From: Billgrantia lactosivorans
GTDB taxonomy: Bacteria; Pseudomonadota; Gammaproteobacteria; Pseudomonadales; Halomonadaceae
DNA length: 64,000 bases
NCBI RefSeq assembly: GCF_003254665.1
Contig: NZ_QHGY01000001.1
Coordinates: 186,001-250,000 of the forward strand
Reading direction: 5' to 3'
Both the position numbers and the translations under genes were made by a program. Positions 7,000 to 15,369 of the stretch are shown here, piece after piece. Below the pieces are notes generated by a model. That model did no database searches. It was not told the DNA's origin and saw only the letters and a list, made by a program, of their open reading frames with translations. The stretch's first letter is position 1. Every line of letters starts with the position of its first letter.

Positions 7000-8265
7000 T
7001 CAGGGCTCACTGTGCGGCAGGATCACTTCGGTCAGCGTCCCCCCATCCGGATGATTATACAGGCTCACGCCGCCGCCGAAGCGATTGATCGTGGCGTGGG
7101 TGAGGAACAGCCCGATGCCGAGCCCCTTGCTCTTGGTCGAAACAAAGGTTTCGCCCAGCTGGTCGGCGATGTCCAGGGTGACCCCGGGGCCATGGTCGCG
7201 TATGTCGATCACCACGTCCCGGGCGTTCCAGTCCAGGCCGATGCTGATGTCGTCGGGATTGGCGTCCGCCGCGTTGTTGAGCAGGTTGGTGATTGCCTGG
7301 TCGAGGGTCGTGTCGACCTTGAGCCAGGGCGTGCCGCGGTGGCTGGCGATCTCGAGGCGGTGGCTGACGTCGGGGCGCAGGACCAGCCAGCGCTGCACGA
7401 CGCCCTGCAGCCAGTCGCGGGCATCGCGCACTTCCGGCTCGGCCATGCGCCGGCGGTCGGCGCTCTCGACCAGGTAGCGCAGCCGCGACTTGCACACGTC
7501 GACCTGGCGTCGCAGCAGCTCGATGTCCTCCAGCAGGTCAGGGTCGTCGCGGGCGTCCTGGCGCATCTCGCTGAGCAGCACCGCCATGGTCGACAGCGGC
7601 GTGCCCAGTTCATGGGCGGTGCCGGCGGCCTGGGTCGCCACCGCGACGATCTGCTCGTTGCGCAGTGCCGACTCGCGGGTCTGGGAGAGGGCGCGTTCGC
7701 GGTTGCGCAGGGCATGGGCCATCTTGTAGATGAAGAAGGTCACCAGCCCCGCCGAAAGGCCGAAGTTGATCCACATGCCCAGCACGTGCAGGTTGACGCC
7801 GAAGCCTTCGTGGTAGTGGGCGAACTGCGGCACCGGGTGGTAATCCCACATCAGCAGCGTGTACGAGGCCATGGCCGCCGTGGCGACGATCCAGGCGAAG
7901 CGCCAGGGCAGGGTGGCGGCGGCGATGGTCACCGGGACCAGGTAGTAGTTGATGAAGGGGTTGTTGGAGCCGCCGGTGAGGTAGAACAGCAGCGTCAGCC
8001 CCAGGATGTCGGCGAGCAGGTGAAGGACGTACTCGGTATGGCTGACCGCCCACTGGCGCCCCAGCCGCCACCAGGTGAAAAGATTGACCAGCCCCATGCA
8101 CACGATCACGCCGATCACCGCGGGCACCTCGAGCTCGAAGTGCAGCAGCTCGATGCCCACGATGACCGCCGCCAGGAAACCGGTCCAGGTGATGCCCCGC
8201 ACGATGGTCAGGCGAATCAGGTTGCGGCTGGGGGTGGAGAGCGGCAGGGGCGGGGCGGTCGGCAT
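7000..8265 (-). CDS. regB: RegB/PrrB/RoxS-type redox sensor histidine kinase
   Basis: This 421-residue kinase has about six N-terminal membrane segments. The quinone-sensing box GGSNNPF (98-104) matches the RegB GGxxNPF motif. The H-box AGTAHELGTPLSTM carries phospho-acceptor His218, and the catalytic ATPase domain has NLLNNAADA, DHGPG and GLGIGLFL. Cys258 lies exactly 40 residues after His218, the spacing I recall between the phospho-histidine and the redox-active Cys of R. capsulatus RegB. It should sense the quinone pool or thiol redox state and phosphorylate the adjacent RegA-like regulator. The ATG ending at 8265 has GGAG 5 nt upstream. prfC is divergent across 149 bp. Confidence 0.93.
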   Translation of the reverse strand: MPTAPPLPLSTPSRNLIRLTIVRGITWTGFLAAVIVGIELLHFELEVPAVIGVIVCMGLVNLFTWWRLGRQWAVSHTEYVLHLLADILGLTLLFYLTGGSNNPFINYYLVPVTIAAATLPWRFAWIVATAAMASYTLLMWDYHPVPQFAHYHEGFGVNLHVLGMWINFGLSAGLVTFFIYKMAHALRNRERALSQTRESALRNEQIVAVATQAAGTAHELGTPLSTMAVLLSEMRQDARDDPDLLEDIELLRRQVDVCKSRLRYLVESADRRRMAEPEVRDARDWLQGVVQRWLVLRPDVSHRLEIASHRGTPWLKVDTTLDQAITNLLNNAADANPDDISIGLDWNARDVVIDIRDHGPGVTLDIADQLGETFVSTKSKGLGIGLFLTHATINRFGGGVSLYNHPDGGTLTEVILPHSEP

Positions 8266-8414
8266 GGGGGCTCCGTCGATGAATCCACCCCCATGATACC
8301 GTGTCGGGCCCATTCTCGCCGCTGCCCTACAACTAGACGGGGCAAAGCCGTAGAATGCGTGCCAGCTCACCATTCACGCACCGCTGTTGGTGCCATACGA
8401 CGAATTCGAGACTG

Positions 8415-10004
8415 ATGTCAGCTGCCGATCTGGCCCGTGAAGTCGGGCTGCGTAGAACCTTCGCCATTATCTCGCACCCCGACGCGGGCAAGACCACCAT
8501 CACCGAGAAGATGCTGCTGTTCGGAAACGCCATCCAGCTCGCCGGCTCGGTGAAGAGCAAGCGCAACGACCGCCACGCCACTTCCGACTGGATGAAGATG
8601 GAGCAGGAGCGGGGCATCTCGGTGACCACCTCGGTGATGCAGTTCCCCTATGGCGGGCGCATCGTCAACCTGCTCGACACCCCGGGGCACGAGGACTTCT
8701 CCGAGGACACCTACCGCACGCTGACCGCGGTGGATTCGGCGCTGATGGTGATCGACGGCGCCAAGGGCGTCGAGGCGCGCACCATCAAGCTGATGGAGGT
8801 GTGCCGCCTGCGCACCACGCCGATCCTCACCTTCGTCAACAAGATGGACCGCGACATCCGCGATCCCATCGAGGTGATGGACGAGGTGGAGACGGTGCTC
8901 GACATCCAGTGCGCGCCGATGACCTGGCCGATCGGCATGGGGCGCCACTTCAAGGGGGTCTACCACCTCTACAACGACGTGATCCATCTCTATACCCAGG
9001 GCCAGGGCAGCCGCATTCCCGACGACCGGCGTATCGAGGGGCTCGACAATCCCGAGGTCGACGCCGTGCTCGGTGCCGATGCCGCCGAGGAGCTGCGCAT
9101 GGAGGTGGAACTGGTGCGTGGCGCTTCCCACGAGTTCGATCTCGACGCCTACCGGCGCGGCGAGCTGACCCCGGTCTACTTCGGTACCGCCATGGGCAAT
9201 TTCGGCGTGCGCGAGATGCTCGACGGCTTCGTCGAGTATGCGCCGCCGCCGCAGCCACGCGAGACCGATACCCGCACCGTGGAGGCCGAGGACTCGCGTT
9301 TCACCGGCTTCGTGTTCAAGATCCAGGCCAACATGGACCCCAAGCATCGCGATCGCATCGCCTTCCTGCGGGTCTGCTCGGGCAAGTACGAGAAGAACAT
9401 GAAGATGCGCCACGTGCGCATCGGCAAGGACGTCAAGATCGCCGATGCGCTGACCTTCATGGCCTCCGACCGCGCCCACGTCGAGGAGGCCTGGCCCGGC
9501 GACATCATCGGCCTGCACAACCACGGCACGATCCAGATCGGCGATACCTTCACCATGGGCGAGGAGATGCGCTTCACCGGCATTCCGCACTTTGCCCCGG
9601 AGCTGTTCAAGCGCGTGCAGCTGAAGGATCCGCTCAAGCTCAAGGCGCTGCAGAAGGGACTCCAGCAGCTTTCGGAGGAGGGCGCCACCCAGCTGTTCCA
9701 GCCGCTGGACAACAACGACCTGATCCTCGGCGCCGTGGGCACCCTGCAGTTCGACGTGGTCGCCCATCGCCTCAAGGAGGAGTACAAGGTCGACTGCGTC
9801 TACCAGCCGGTCAACGTGCAGACCGCGCGCTGGGTCTACTGCGACGACGCCAGGAAGCTCGAGGAGTTCAGGCGCAAGGCGAGCGCCAACCTGGCGCTGG
9901 ATGGCGGCGGTTACCTGACCTACATTGCTCCCACGAGGGTCAATCTTCAGATGACCCAGGAGCGCTGGCCGGAGATTCGCTTCGCCGCCACCCGGGAGCA
10001 CTGA
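8415..10004 (+). CDS. prfC: Peptide chain release factor 3
   Basis: This 529-residue GTPase is the same length as E. coli RF3 and nearly collinear with it. It has the P-loop SHPDAGKTT near residue 21, [18 protein letters not shown], the conserved block [22 protein letters not shown] in the second domain, and a terminal REH. RF3 removes RF1/RF2 from the ribosome after peptide release. The ATG at 8415 gives the canonical N-terminus; its ribosome-binding site is weak. mscL follows 62 bp downstream and may be co-transcribed. Confidence 0.98.
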   Translation: MSAADLAREVGLRRTFAIISHPDAGKTTITEKMLLFGNAIQLAGSVKSKRNDRHATSDWMKMEQERGISVTTSVMQFPYGGRIVNLLDTPGHEDFSEDTYRTLTAVDSALMVIDGAKGVEARTIKLMEVCRLRTTPILTFVNKMDRDIRDPIEVMDEVETVLDIQCAPMTWPIGMGRHFKGVYHLYNDVIHLYTQGQGSRIPDDRRIEGLDNPEVDAVLGADAAEELRMEVELVRGASHEFDLDAYRRGELTPVYFGTAMGNFGVREMLDGFVEYAPPPQPRETDTRTVEAEDSRFTGFVFKIQANMDPKHRDRIAFLRVCSGKYEKNMKMRHVRIGKDVKIADALTFMASDRAHVEEAWPGDIIGLHNHGTIQIGDTFTMGEEMRFTGIPHFAPELFKRVQLKDPLKLKALQKGLQQLSEEGATQLFQPLDNNDLILGAVGTLQFDVVAHRLKEEYKVDCVYQPVNVQTARWVYCDDARKLEEFRRKASANLALDGGGYLTYIAPTRVNLQMTQERWPEIRFAATREH

Positions 10005-10066
10005 GTCGGGGCGCCGAGCAAGCGTCGTCATGAGCAAGCCGTAGAAGCTGCTGAGGGGGATGGGGC

Positions 10067-10555
10067 ATGGCATCGAAGATGCTGAAGGAGTTTCGCGAGT
10101 TCGCGGTCAAGGGCAACGTCGTCGACATGGCGGTGGGGATCATCATCGGGGCGGCGTTCACCTCCATCGTCAACAGCCTGGTGAAGGACGTCTTCACCCC
10201 GCTGATCAGCCTGGCGACCGGGGGGCTGAACTTCACCAACCAGTTCCTGGTGCTCCGCGACGGCCCCGGCGAGGAGATCTACCACACCCTGGAGCAGGCC
10301 CAGGCAGCCGGCGCGGTGACCCTCAACTACGGCCTGTTTCTCAATGCGGTGCTGTCGTTCCTCATCGTTGCCTTCGCCACCTTCCTGCTGATCCGCAACA
10401 TCAACCGGCTCAAGAACCTCGCCTATCCGCCCGAGGCGGCGGCAGCGCCCACGGTCAAGGACTGCCCGTACTGCCTGAGCAAGATTCCGCTGCCGGCCAC
10501 GCGCTGTCCGGCCTGCACCTCTGAGCTGCCGGCGACGCCAGCCGAGGCGCAGTGA
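10067..10555 (+). CDS. mscL: Large-conductance mechanosensitive channel MscL with C-terminal zinc ribbon
   Basis: This 162-residue protein opens with the canonical MscL N-terminal amphipathic helix and TM1 (EFREFAVKGNVVDMAVGIIIG). A periplasmic loop, TM2 near residues 90-110 and the RNINRLKN charged cluster follow. MscL releases solutes on hypo-osmotic shock, which suits a salt-loving ectoine producer. It is about 25 residues longer than E. coli MscL. The extra C-terminus holds two CxxC pairs (133-136 and 147-150), a small zinc-ribbon or rubredoxin-like knuckle where other MscLs end in a helix bundle. A purine-rich GAGGGGG site precedes the ATG. Confidence 0.95.
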   Translation: MASKMLKEFREFAVKGNVVDMAVGIIIGAAFTSIVNSLVKDVFTPLISLATGGLNFTNQFLVLRDGPGEEIYHTLEQAQAAGAVTLNYGLFLNAVLSFLIVAFATFLLIRNINRLKNLAYPPEAAAAPTVKDCPYCLSKIPLPATRCPACTSELPATPAEAQ

Positions 10556-10598
10556 CGGCAGGCGGCGAGGCCACGCCACGCAAGGGAGCACGACACGG

Positions 10599-11366
10599 AT
10601 GTTGATCGACGCTCACTGTCACCTCGACTTCGAGGCCTTCGACGACGACCGCGAGGCGATGTTCGAACGCGCCCGTGCGGCCGGCGTGGGTCACTTCATG
10701 GTGCCGGGCACCACCCGCGAGCGCTGGCCGGCGGTGCTGGCGCTGGGCGCGCGCGAGGACGTTCACGTCAGCCTCGGCCTGCATCCCTATTTCATGCATG
10801 AGCACGGTGAAGGCGACGTCGAGGCGCTGGCGCAGCTGCTGGATGAGCGACCCGAGGTGCGGGCGCTGGGGGAGTGCGGTATCGACGCCCGCTTCGAGGA
10901 GACCCTGGACGACCAGTGGGCGCTGTTCGATGCCCAGTTGCGCCTGGCCAAGGCGCGCCGGCTGCCGGCGGTGATCCACTGCGTGCACGCCAACGACAAG
11001 GTCTCCAAGCGGCTGCGCCAGCTCGATCTGCCGGCGGGCGGCCTGATCCATGCCTTTGCCGGCTCGCCGGACCAGGCCTGGAAATTCCTCGATCTCGGCT
11101 TCGTGGTGGGGCTGGGCGGGGCGGTCACCTACCAACGCGCCCAGCGCCTGTGGCGCGCGGTGAAGCGCCTGCCGACCGATGGCTTCGTGCTAGAGACCGA
11201 CAGCCCCGACATGCCGCTGTGCGGCTACCAGGGGCAGCGCAACGAACCGGCGCGCCTCGCCCAGGTCTGCGACATGGTGGCAAAGCTGAGGGGGGAATCG
11301 CCGGCGACGATCGCCGCCCAGAGCACGGCGACCGCCCAGCGTGTCTTCGGCTTGGACGTGCCCTAG
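10599..11366 (+). CDS. TatD-family metal-dependent hydrolase (YjjV-like)
   Basis: This 255-residue TIM-barrel hydrolase has the TatD metal ligands: HCH at residues 6-8, an E in ALGECGID, H in VIHCVHA and in LIHAFAG, and D in LETDSPDMPL. GLHPYF is typical of the YjjV subgroup. TatD proteins are cytoplasmic deoxyribonucleases or phosphoesterases; the real substrate here is unknown. Its stop codon overlaps the stop of the convergent ygfZ by four bases, both lying in the tetranucleotide CTAG, so there is no intergenic space. An AAGGGAG site precedes the start. Confidence 0.9.
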   Translation: MLIDAHCHLDFEAFDDDREAMFERARAAGVGHFMVPGTTRERWPAVLALGAREDVHVSLGLHPYFMHEHGEGDVEALAQLLDERPEVRALGECGIDARFEETLDDQWALFDAQLRLAKARRLPAVIHCVHANDKVSKRLRQLDLPAGGLIHAFAGSPDQAWKFLDLGFVVGLGGAVTYQRAQRLWRAVKRLPTDGFVLETDSPDMPLCGYQGQRNEPARLAQVCDMVAKLRGESPATIAAQSTATAQRVFGLDVP

Positions 11367-12403
11367 GCGCTTGCCTGGGCCAGGTTCTCCGGGTCGAGGC
11401 GTTCGATCGGGTAGGGCAGCTTGAGCAGCTTGACGGCCTGGCCCTCGACGCTGAGCGGGCCGATATCCTCCCGCGTGCTCAGCACGGCGAGTATCTCCAC
11501 CTGGCCGTAGGCGTCGAGCTCCGCGGCGACCACCTCGCCCAGGCTCTTGCCGTCGTCGTCGACCACCGTTGCGCCGCGTGCAGGCAGACGATCTCCCTCG
11601 AGCTGGGCCCGGGCCAGGCGCTTCTTCACCTGGCCGCGGAAGTGCGCGCGCGCCACCACCTCCTGGCCGGTGTAGCAGCCCTTCTTGAAGCTGACGCCGC
11701 CCAGCGCCTCCCAGTTGATCATCTGCGGCAGCAGGGCGTCCTGATGAGCGGGAGTGAGCCAGGCGAGCCCGGCCTGGATGTCCTGCAGGCACCACACGGC
11801 GTTGCCGACCGGCACCGCCTGTTGGCTGAGCCGGGAGGCGACCGCCTCGGCCTGGGCCCGCGGCAGGCAGGCCAGCAGACGCGACTGCGGGCCCGGGTGG
11901 GCCAGCAACTGGACCTCCCCGTTGCCTGATTGATGCCAGATGGCGGGGGGGGCGACGTCGAAGCGCACCTCTGCCAGGGCGCGGGCCTCCTTGCCGATCA
12001 GCCCCAGCAGGACCAGGTCGTCGCGGATGGCAAGCTCGCTCTTGTAGAAGGGCGCGAACTTGCCGAGGTGGTCGCGCAGCGGCGCGAGCAGGCCGCGGTG
12101 CAGGATCAGCCGGTAGCGCTCGGCGTCGATGCGCAGCAGCTGGGCGTTGGCCAGCATGCGGCCCTTGGCGCTGCAGAAGCAGGTCAGCGGGGCGAAGCTG
12201 CCGTCGGCGAGATCGACCTGGGCGCTGGCCTGCCCCTGCAGCAGCTTGGCGGCGCCGGGCCCGACCACGTCGAGTACGCCGAGGTGGACGAGCGGGCTGA
12301 TGACGGTGTGGTCCATGGCCTGACGGGCGGGCTCGGGTGTGTCGAACGCCACTCGGTCATCGCTCACGCGTCGCCCGCCCAGGGTGGTTATCCAATCGCT
12401 CAT
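11363..12403 (-). CDS. ygfZ: Folate-binding Fe-S cluster maintenance protein YgfZ
   Basis: This 346-residue protein belongs to the GcvT-like folate-binding family. The YgfZ signature KGCYTGQEVVARAHFRGQVKK is present, including the key Cys of KGCYTGQE, together with the N-terminal block LLQGQASAQVDL. YgfZ uses folate to support repair or assembly of 4Fe-4S proteins such as MiaB and fumarase, and a class I Fe-S fumarase is encoded nearby. The gene converges on tatD and is divergent from the HMA-like/OsmC pair across 138 bp. Confidence 0.93.
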   Translation of the reverse strand: MSDWITTLGGRRVSDDRVAFDTPEPARQAMDHTVISPLVHLGVLDVVGPGAAKLLQGQASAQVDLADGSFAPLTCFCSAKGRMLANAQLLRIDAERYRLILHRGLLAPLRDHLGKFAPFYKSELAIRDDLVLLGLIGKEARALAEVRFDVAPPAIWHQSGNGEVQLLAHPGPQSRLLACLPRAQAEAVASRLSQQAVPVGNAVWCLQDIQAGLAWLTPAHQDALLPQMINWEALGGVSFKKGCYTGQEVVARAHFRGQVKKRLARAQLEGDRLPARGATVVDDDGKSLGEVVAAELDAYGQVEILAVLSTREDIGPLSVEGQAVKLLKLPYPIERLDPENLAQASA

Positions 12404-12541
12404 GCCTGTCTGGCTCCGGGTCGTCGTCGGGGGATCGTGTTGTCAGGTATGCGGGCGCAGGCGGCCGATTGCAAGCGGTGCCGCACCCGGAAGGCCATGC
12501 TAGACTTGCGCTTTGCTCGTTCCAGGCCCAGGGAGTCATGC

Positions 12542-12739
12542 ATGCCACAGCAGTCGCTCAGCTTCAGCGGCGTGGAGAACGCCGACCAGGTCAACCGAAT
12601 CACCACGGCCCTGATGATGGTGGACGGCGTGGAGAGCGCCGAGGTGGGCCGTCATGGGGCGGAAGTCGAGGGGCGGGTCAGCCGCGACGCGCTGATCCGT
12701 GCCGTCCAGGCGCTCAAGCTTCCCATCGACGTCAAGTAG
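12542..12739 (+). CDS. Small HMA-fold-like protein without metal-binding cysteines
   Basis: This 65-residue protein has a GGGAG site 7 nt before its ATG. The pattern LSFSGVENADQVNRITTAL, then VDGVESAEV and VEGRVSRDALIRAVQALKL follows the beta-alpha-beta-beta-alpha-beta layout of heavy-metal-associated domains. The usual MxCxxC is absent and the protein has no cysteine at all, so it should not carry copper or zinc in the CopZ manner. It sits 16 bp upstream of an OsmC-like gene, probably in one transcript. The function is unknown, and the fold assignment is inference from pattern. Confidence 0.65.
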   Translation: MPQQSLSFSGVENADQVNRITTALMMVDGVESAEVGRHGAEVEGRVSRDALIRAVQALKLPIDVK

Positions 12740-12755
12740 CCAGGCAAATTCGACC

Positions 12756-13178
12756 ATGAACAAGACCATCGAGATCATCAGCGAGCGCAACAGCATCTTT
12801 CGCCAGCGGGTGCGGATCGAAGGCTTCGAGGACCTCGCGGTCGACGTGCCCAAGGCCTTCGGCGGCGAGGGCAGTGCACCGGACCCGCACGACTACTTCG
12901 ACCTCTCTCTCGGCGCCTGCAAGGCGATCACGGCGCAGATGTACGCCCGGCGCAAGCAGTGGCCGCTCGAGGGCATCGGCGTGCGGGTCAACCGCGACGA
13001 CAGCGAGGAACGCAAGGGCGTTTACCGACTCGAAGTGGTGATGACCTTCCATGGCATCGAGGACGAGGCGCAGCGGGCGCGGCTCGAGGAGATCAGCCAC
13101 AAGTGCCCGATTCACCGCCTGATGACCAGCGCCACCGTGGAGGTCACCACGCGCGCCGTCGATGTCACCGAGGCATAG
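12756..13178 (+). CDS. OsmC/Ohr-family thiol peroxidase
   Basis: This 140-residue protein has the two OsmC-family redox cysteines, Cys55 in SLGACKAIT and Cys117 in SHKCPIHR. The HKCP motif with its His and the C-terminal beta strands fit the fold. OsmC and Ohr reduce organic hydroperoxides with lipoylated or dithiol partners. The sequence is closer to the YhfA-like branch of the family than to classical Ohr, so the substrate is uncertain. The ATG at 12756 was chosen because it follows directly on the HMA-like gene. Confidence 0.85.
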   Translation: MNKTIEIISERNSIFRQRVRIEGFEDLAVDVPKAFGGEGSAPDPHDYFDLSLGACKAITAQMYARRKQWPLEGIGVRVNRDDSEERKGVYRLEVVMTFHGIEDEAQRARLEEISHKCPIHRLMTSATVEVTTRAVDVTEA

Positions 13179-13228
13179 GGGCCGCCAGCGCTGCTGTACC
13201 CGAGGTTTCGTTGACGGCACGTTCCGAC

Positions 13229-13247
13229 CAGGCGCCCACGGCGCCTG
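13229..13247 (+). terminator. Short perfect hairpin between the OsmC gene and uvrB
   Basis: CAGGCGCC and GGCGCCTG flank the loop CAC and are followed by AAAC rather than T residues. It sits 19 bp before the uvrB start. It could slow readthrough from the OsmC gene or act on uvrB translation; I cannot tell which. Confidence 0.35.
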
Positions 13248-13266
13248 AAACCCGCCTGGAGTCGCC

Positions 13267-15288
13267 ATGAGCAAGCCGTTTCGCCTCAACGCCAATTTCA
13301 AGCCCGCCGGCGACCAGCCCTCCGCGATAGAGGGCCTGATCTGCGGGCTCGAGTCCGGGCTGGCCCACCAGACGCTGCTCGGCGTGACCGGCTCCGGCAA
13401 GACCTTCACCATGGCCAACGTGGTCGAGCGCCTGCAGCGGCCGACCATCGTCATGGCGCCCAACAAGACCCTGGCCGCCCAGCTCTATGGCGAATTCAAG
13501 TCGTTCTTCCCCGACAACGCCATCGAGTACTTCGTCTCCTACTACGACTACTACCAGCCGGAGGCCTATGTGCCTTCGTCGGACACCTTCATCGAGAAGG
13601 ATGCCTCGATCAACGATCACATCGAGCAGATGCGCCTGTCGGCGACCAAGGCGCTGCTCGAGCGCCGCGATGCGCTGATCGTGGTCTCGGTGTCGGCGAT
13701 CTACGGTCTCGGCGACCCCGACCAGTACCTGAAGATGCGCCTGCACTTCACCCGCGGCGAGCTGATCGACCAGCGCCGCTTCCTGCGCCGCCTGGCCGAG
13801 CTGCAGTACACCCGCAACGACATGGACTTCAAGCGCGGCACCTACCGGGTGCGCGGCGACGTGATCGATATCTACCCGGCCGATTCCGACGAGGAGGCGG
13901 TGCGGGTCGAGCTGTTCGACGACGAGATCGACTCGATCCGGCTGTTCGACCCGCTGACCGGAGAAGTGCGCGGCCAGGTGCCGCGCATGACCATCTACCC
14001 CAAGAGCCACTACGTCACGCCGCGGGAGACCATCATCTCGGCCGCCGAGGCGATCAAGGCCGAGCTGGTCGAGCGCCTGGCATGGCTGCGCAAGAACGAC
14101 CGCCTGGTCGAGGCGCAGCGGCTCGAGCAGCGCACCCTCTACGACCTCGAGATGATGAACGAGCTGGGCTACTGCAACGGCATCGAGAACTACTCGCGCT
14201 ATCTCTCGGGTCGCAACCCCGGCGAGCCGCCGCCCACCTTCTTCGACTACCTGCCGGACGACGCGCTGCTGTTCATCGACGAGTCCCACGTCAGCGTCCC
14301 CCAGGTCGGCGGCATGTACAAGGGCGACCGCTCGCGCAAGGAGACCCTGGTCGAATACGGTTTCCGCCTGCCCTCGGCGCTCGACAACCGCCCCATGACC
14401 TTCGAGGAGTGGGAGCGCATCTGCCCGCAGACCATCTTCGTCTCGGCCACGCCGGGCCCCTACGAGGCCGAGCACGCCGGCCAGGTGGTGGAGCAGGTGG
14501 TGCGCCCCACCGGGCTGATCGATCCCGAGATCGAGGTGCGTCCGGCCTCGACCCAGGTCGACGACCTGCTCTCCGAGATTCGCCTGCGCGCCGAGGTGGG
14601 CGAGCGGGTGCTGGTCACCACCCTGACCAAGCGCATGGCGGAGGACCTCACCGAGTACCTCGACGAGCATGACGTGCGGGTGCGCTACCTGCACTCGGAC
14701 ATCGACACGGTGGAGCGGGTCGAGATCATCCGCGACCTGCGTCTGGGCAAGTTCGACGTGCTGGTGGGCATCAACCTGCTGCGCGAGGGCCTCGACATCC
14801 CCGAGGTCTCGCTGGTGGCGATCCTCGATGCCGACAAGGAGGGCTTCCTGCGCAACGAGCGCTCGCTGATCCAGACCATCGGCCGGGCGGCGCGCAACGC
14901 CCACGGCAAGGCGATCCTCTACGCCGACCGGGTGACCGACTCCATGCGCCGCGCCATCGACGAGACCGAGCGGCGCCGCGCCAAGCAGATCGCCCACAAC
15001 GAGCAGCACGGCATCACGCCCACCACCGTGACCCGCTCGGTGGCCGACATCATGGAGGCGGCCCAGGCCCCGGGACGCAAGGGCAAGGGGCGGCGCAGCG
15101 AGCGCAAGGTGGCCGAGGGCGCGGCGATCTACGATATCTCCGAACTCTCGCCGACCGAGCTGGTCAAGGAGGTCTCGCGGGTCGAGGATGCCATGTTCGA
15201 GGCAGCCCAGAACCTGGAGTTCGAGGAGGCGGCCAGGCTGCGCGACCGGCTGCATGAGCTCCAGGAGCGGCAGCTGGCGCTGGGGTAG
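13267..15288 (+). CDS. uvrB: Excinuclease ABC subunit B
   Basis: This 673-residue helicase-like protein is the damage-verifying subunit of the UvrABC nucleotide excision repair complex. It has the Walker A GVTGSGKT (39-46), the beta-hairpin region with [13 protein letters not shown], the DExx-type [13 protein letters not shown] and helicase motif [11 protein letters not shown]. The C-terminal UVR domain ([21 protein letters not shown]) binds UvrC. Length and order match E. coli UvrB (673 residues). GGAG precedes the ATG. I saw no convincing LexA box (CTG-N10-CAG) in the 88 bp upstream. Confidence 0.98.
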   Translation: MSKPFRLNANFKPAGDQPSAIEGLICGLESGLAHQTLLGVTGSGKTFTMANVVERLQRPTIVMAPNKTLAAQLYGEFKSFFPDNAIEYFVSYYDYYQPEAYVPSSDTFIEKDASINDHIEQMRLSATKALLERRDALIVVSVSAIYGLGDPDQYLKMRLHFTRGELIDQRRFLRRLAELQYTRNDMDFKRGTYRVRGDVIDIYPADSDEEAVRVELFDDEIDSIRLFDPLTGEVRGQVPRMTIYPKSHYVTPRETIISAAEAIKAELVERLAWLRKNDRLVEAQRLEQRTLYDLEMMNELGYCNGIENYSRYLSGRNPGEPPPTFFDYLPDDALLFIDESHVSVPQVGGMYKGDRSRKETLVEYGFRLPSALDNRPMTFEEWERICPQTIFVSATPGPYEAEHAGQVVEQVVRPTGLIDPEIEVRPASTQVDDLLSEIRLRAEVGERVLVTTLTKRMAEDLTEYLDEHDVRVRYLHSDIDTVERVEIIRDLRLGKFDVLVGINLLREGLDIPEVSLVAILDADKEGFLRNERSLIQTIGRAARNAHGKAILYADRVTDSMRRAIDETERRRAKQIAHNEQHGITPTTVTRSVADIMEAAQAPGRKGKGRRSERKVAEGAAIYDISELSPTELVKEVSRVEDAMFEAAQNLEFEEAARLRDRLHELQERQLALG

Positions 15289-15308
15289 TTCCCCTGCTGC
15301 AGCGCCCC

Positions 15309-15338
15309 GCCTGCCTGCCTGCCTGCGATCGAGGCAGG
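15309..15338. repeat. CCTG tetranucleotide repeat with hairpin after uvrB
   Basis: Four and a half tandem copies of the tetranucleotide GCCT lie at 15309-15326. The last copies (15318-15324) can pair with AGGCAGG at 15332-15338. It is in the 81 bp between the convergent uvrB and PoxB-like genes. It may be a weak terminator, but there is no T tract. Confidence 0.4.
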
Positions 15339-15369
15339 GGCGGTCGTCGTCACCCTGAGCGCCGGGTCG

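Noticed and set aside
13179..13266. LexA (SOS) box ahead of uvrB.
   Set aside because: No CTG-N10-CAG match with the AT-rich centre is present in the 88 bp gap.
13165..15255. A 696-codon minus-strand frame opposite uvrB.
   Set aside because: UvrB on the plus strand is complete; the antisense product has only biased composition.
15289..15369. Strong intrinsic terminator between uvrB and the PoxB-like gene.
   Set aside because: The stem is short, part of a CCTG microsatellite, and lacks a T tract; it is kept only as a repeat.
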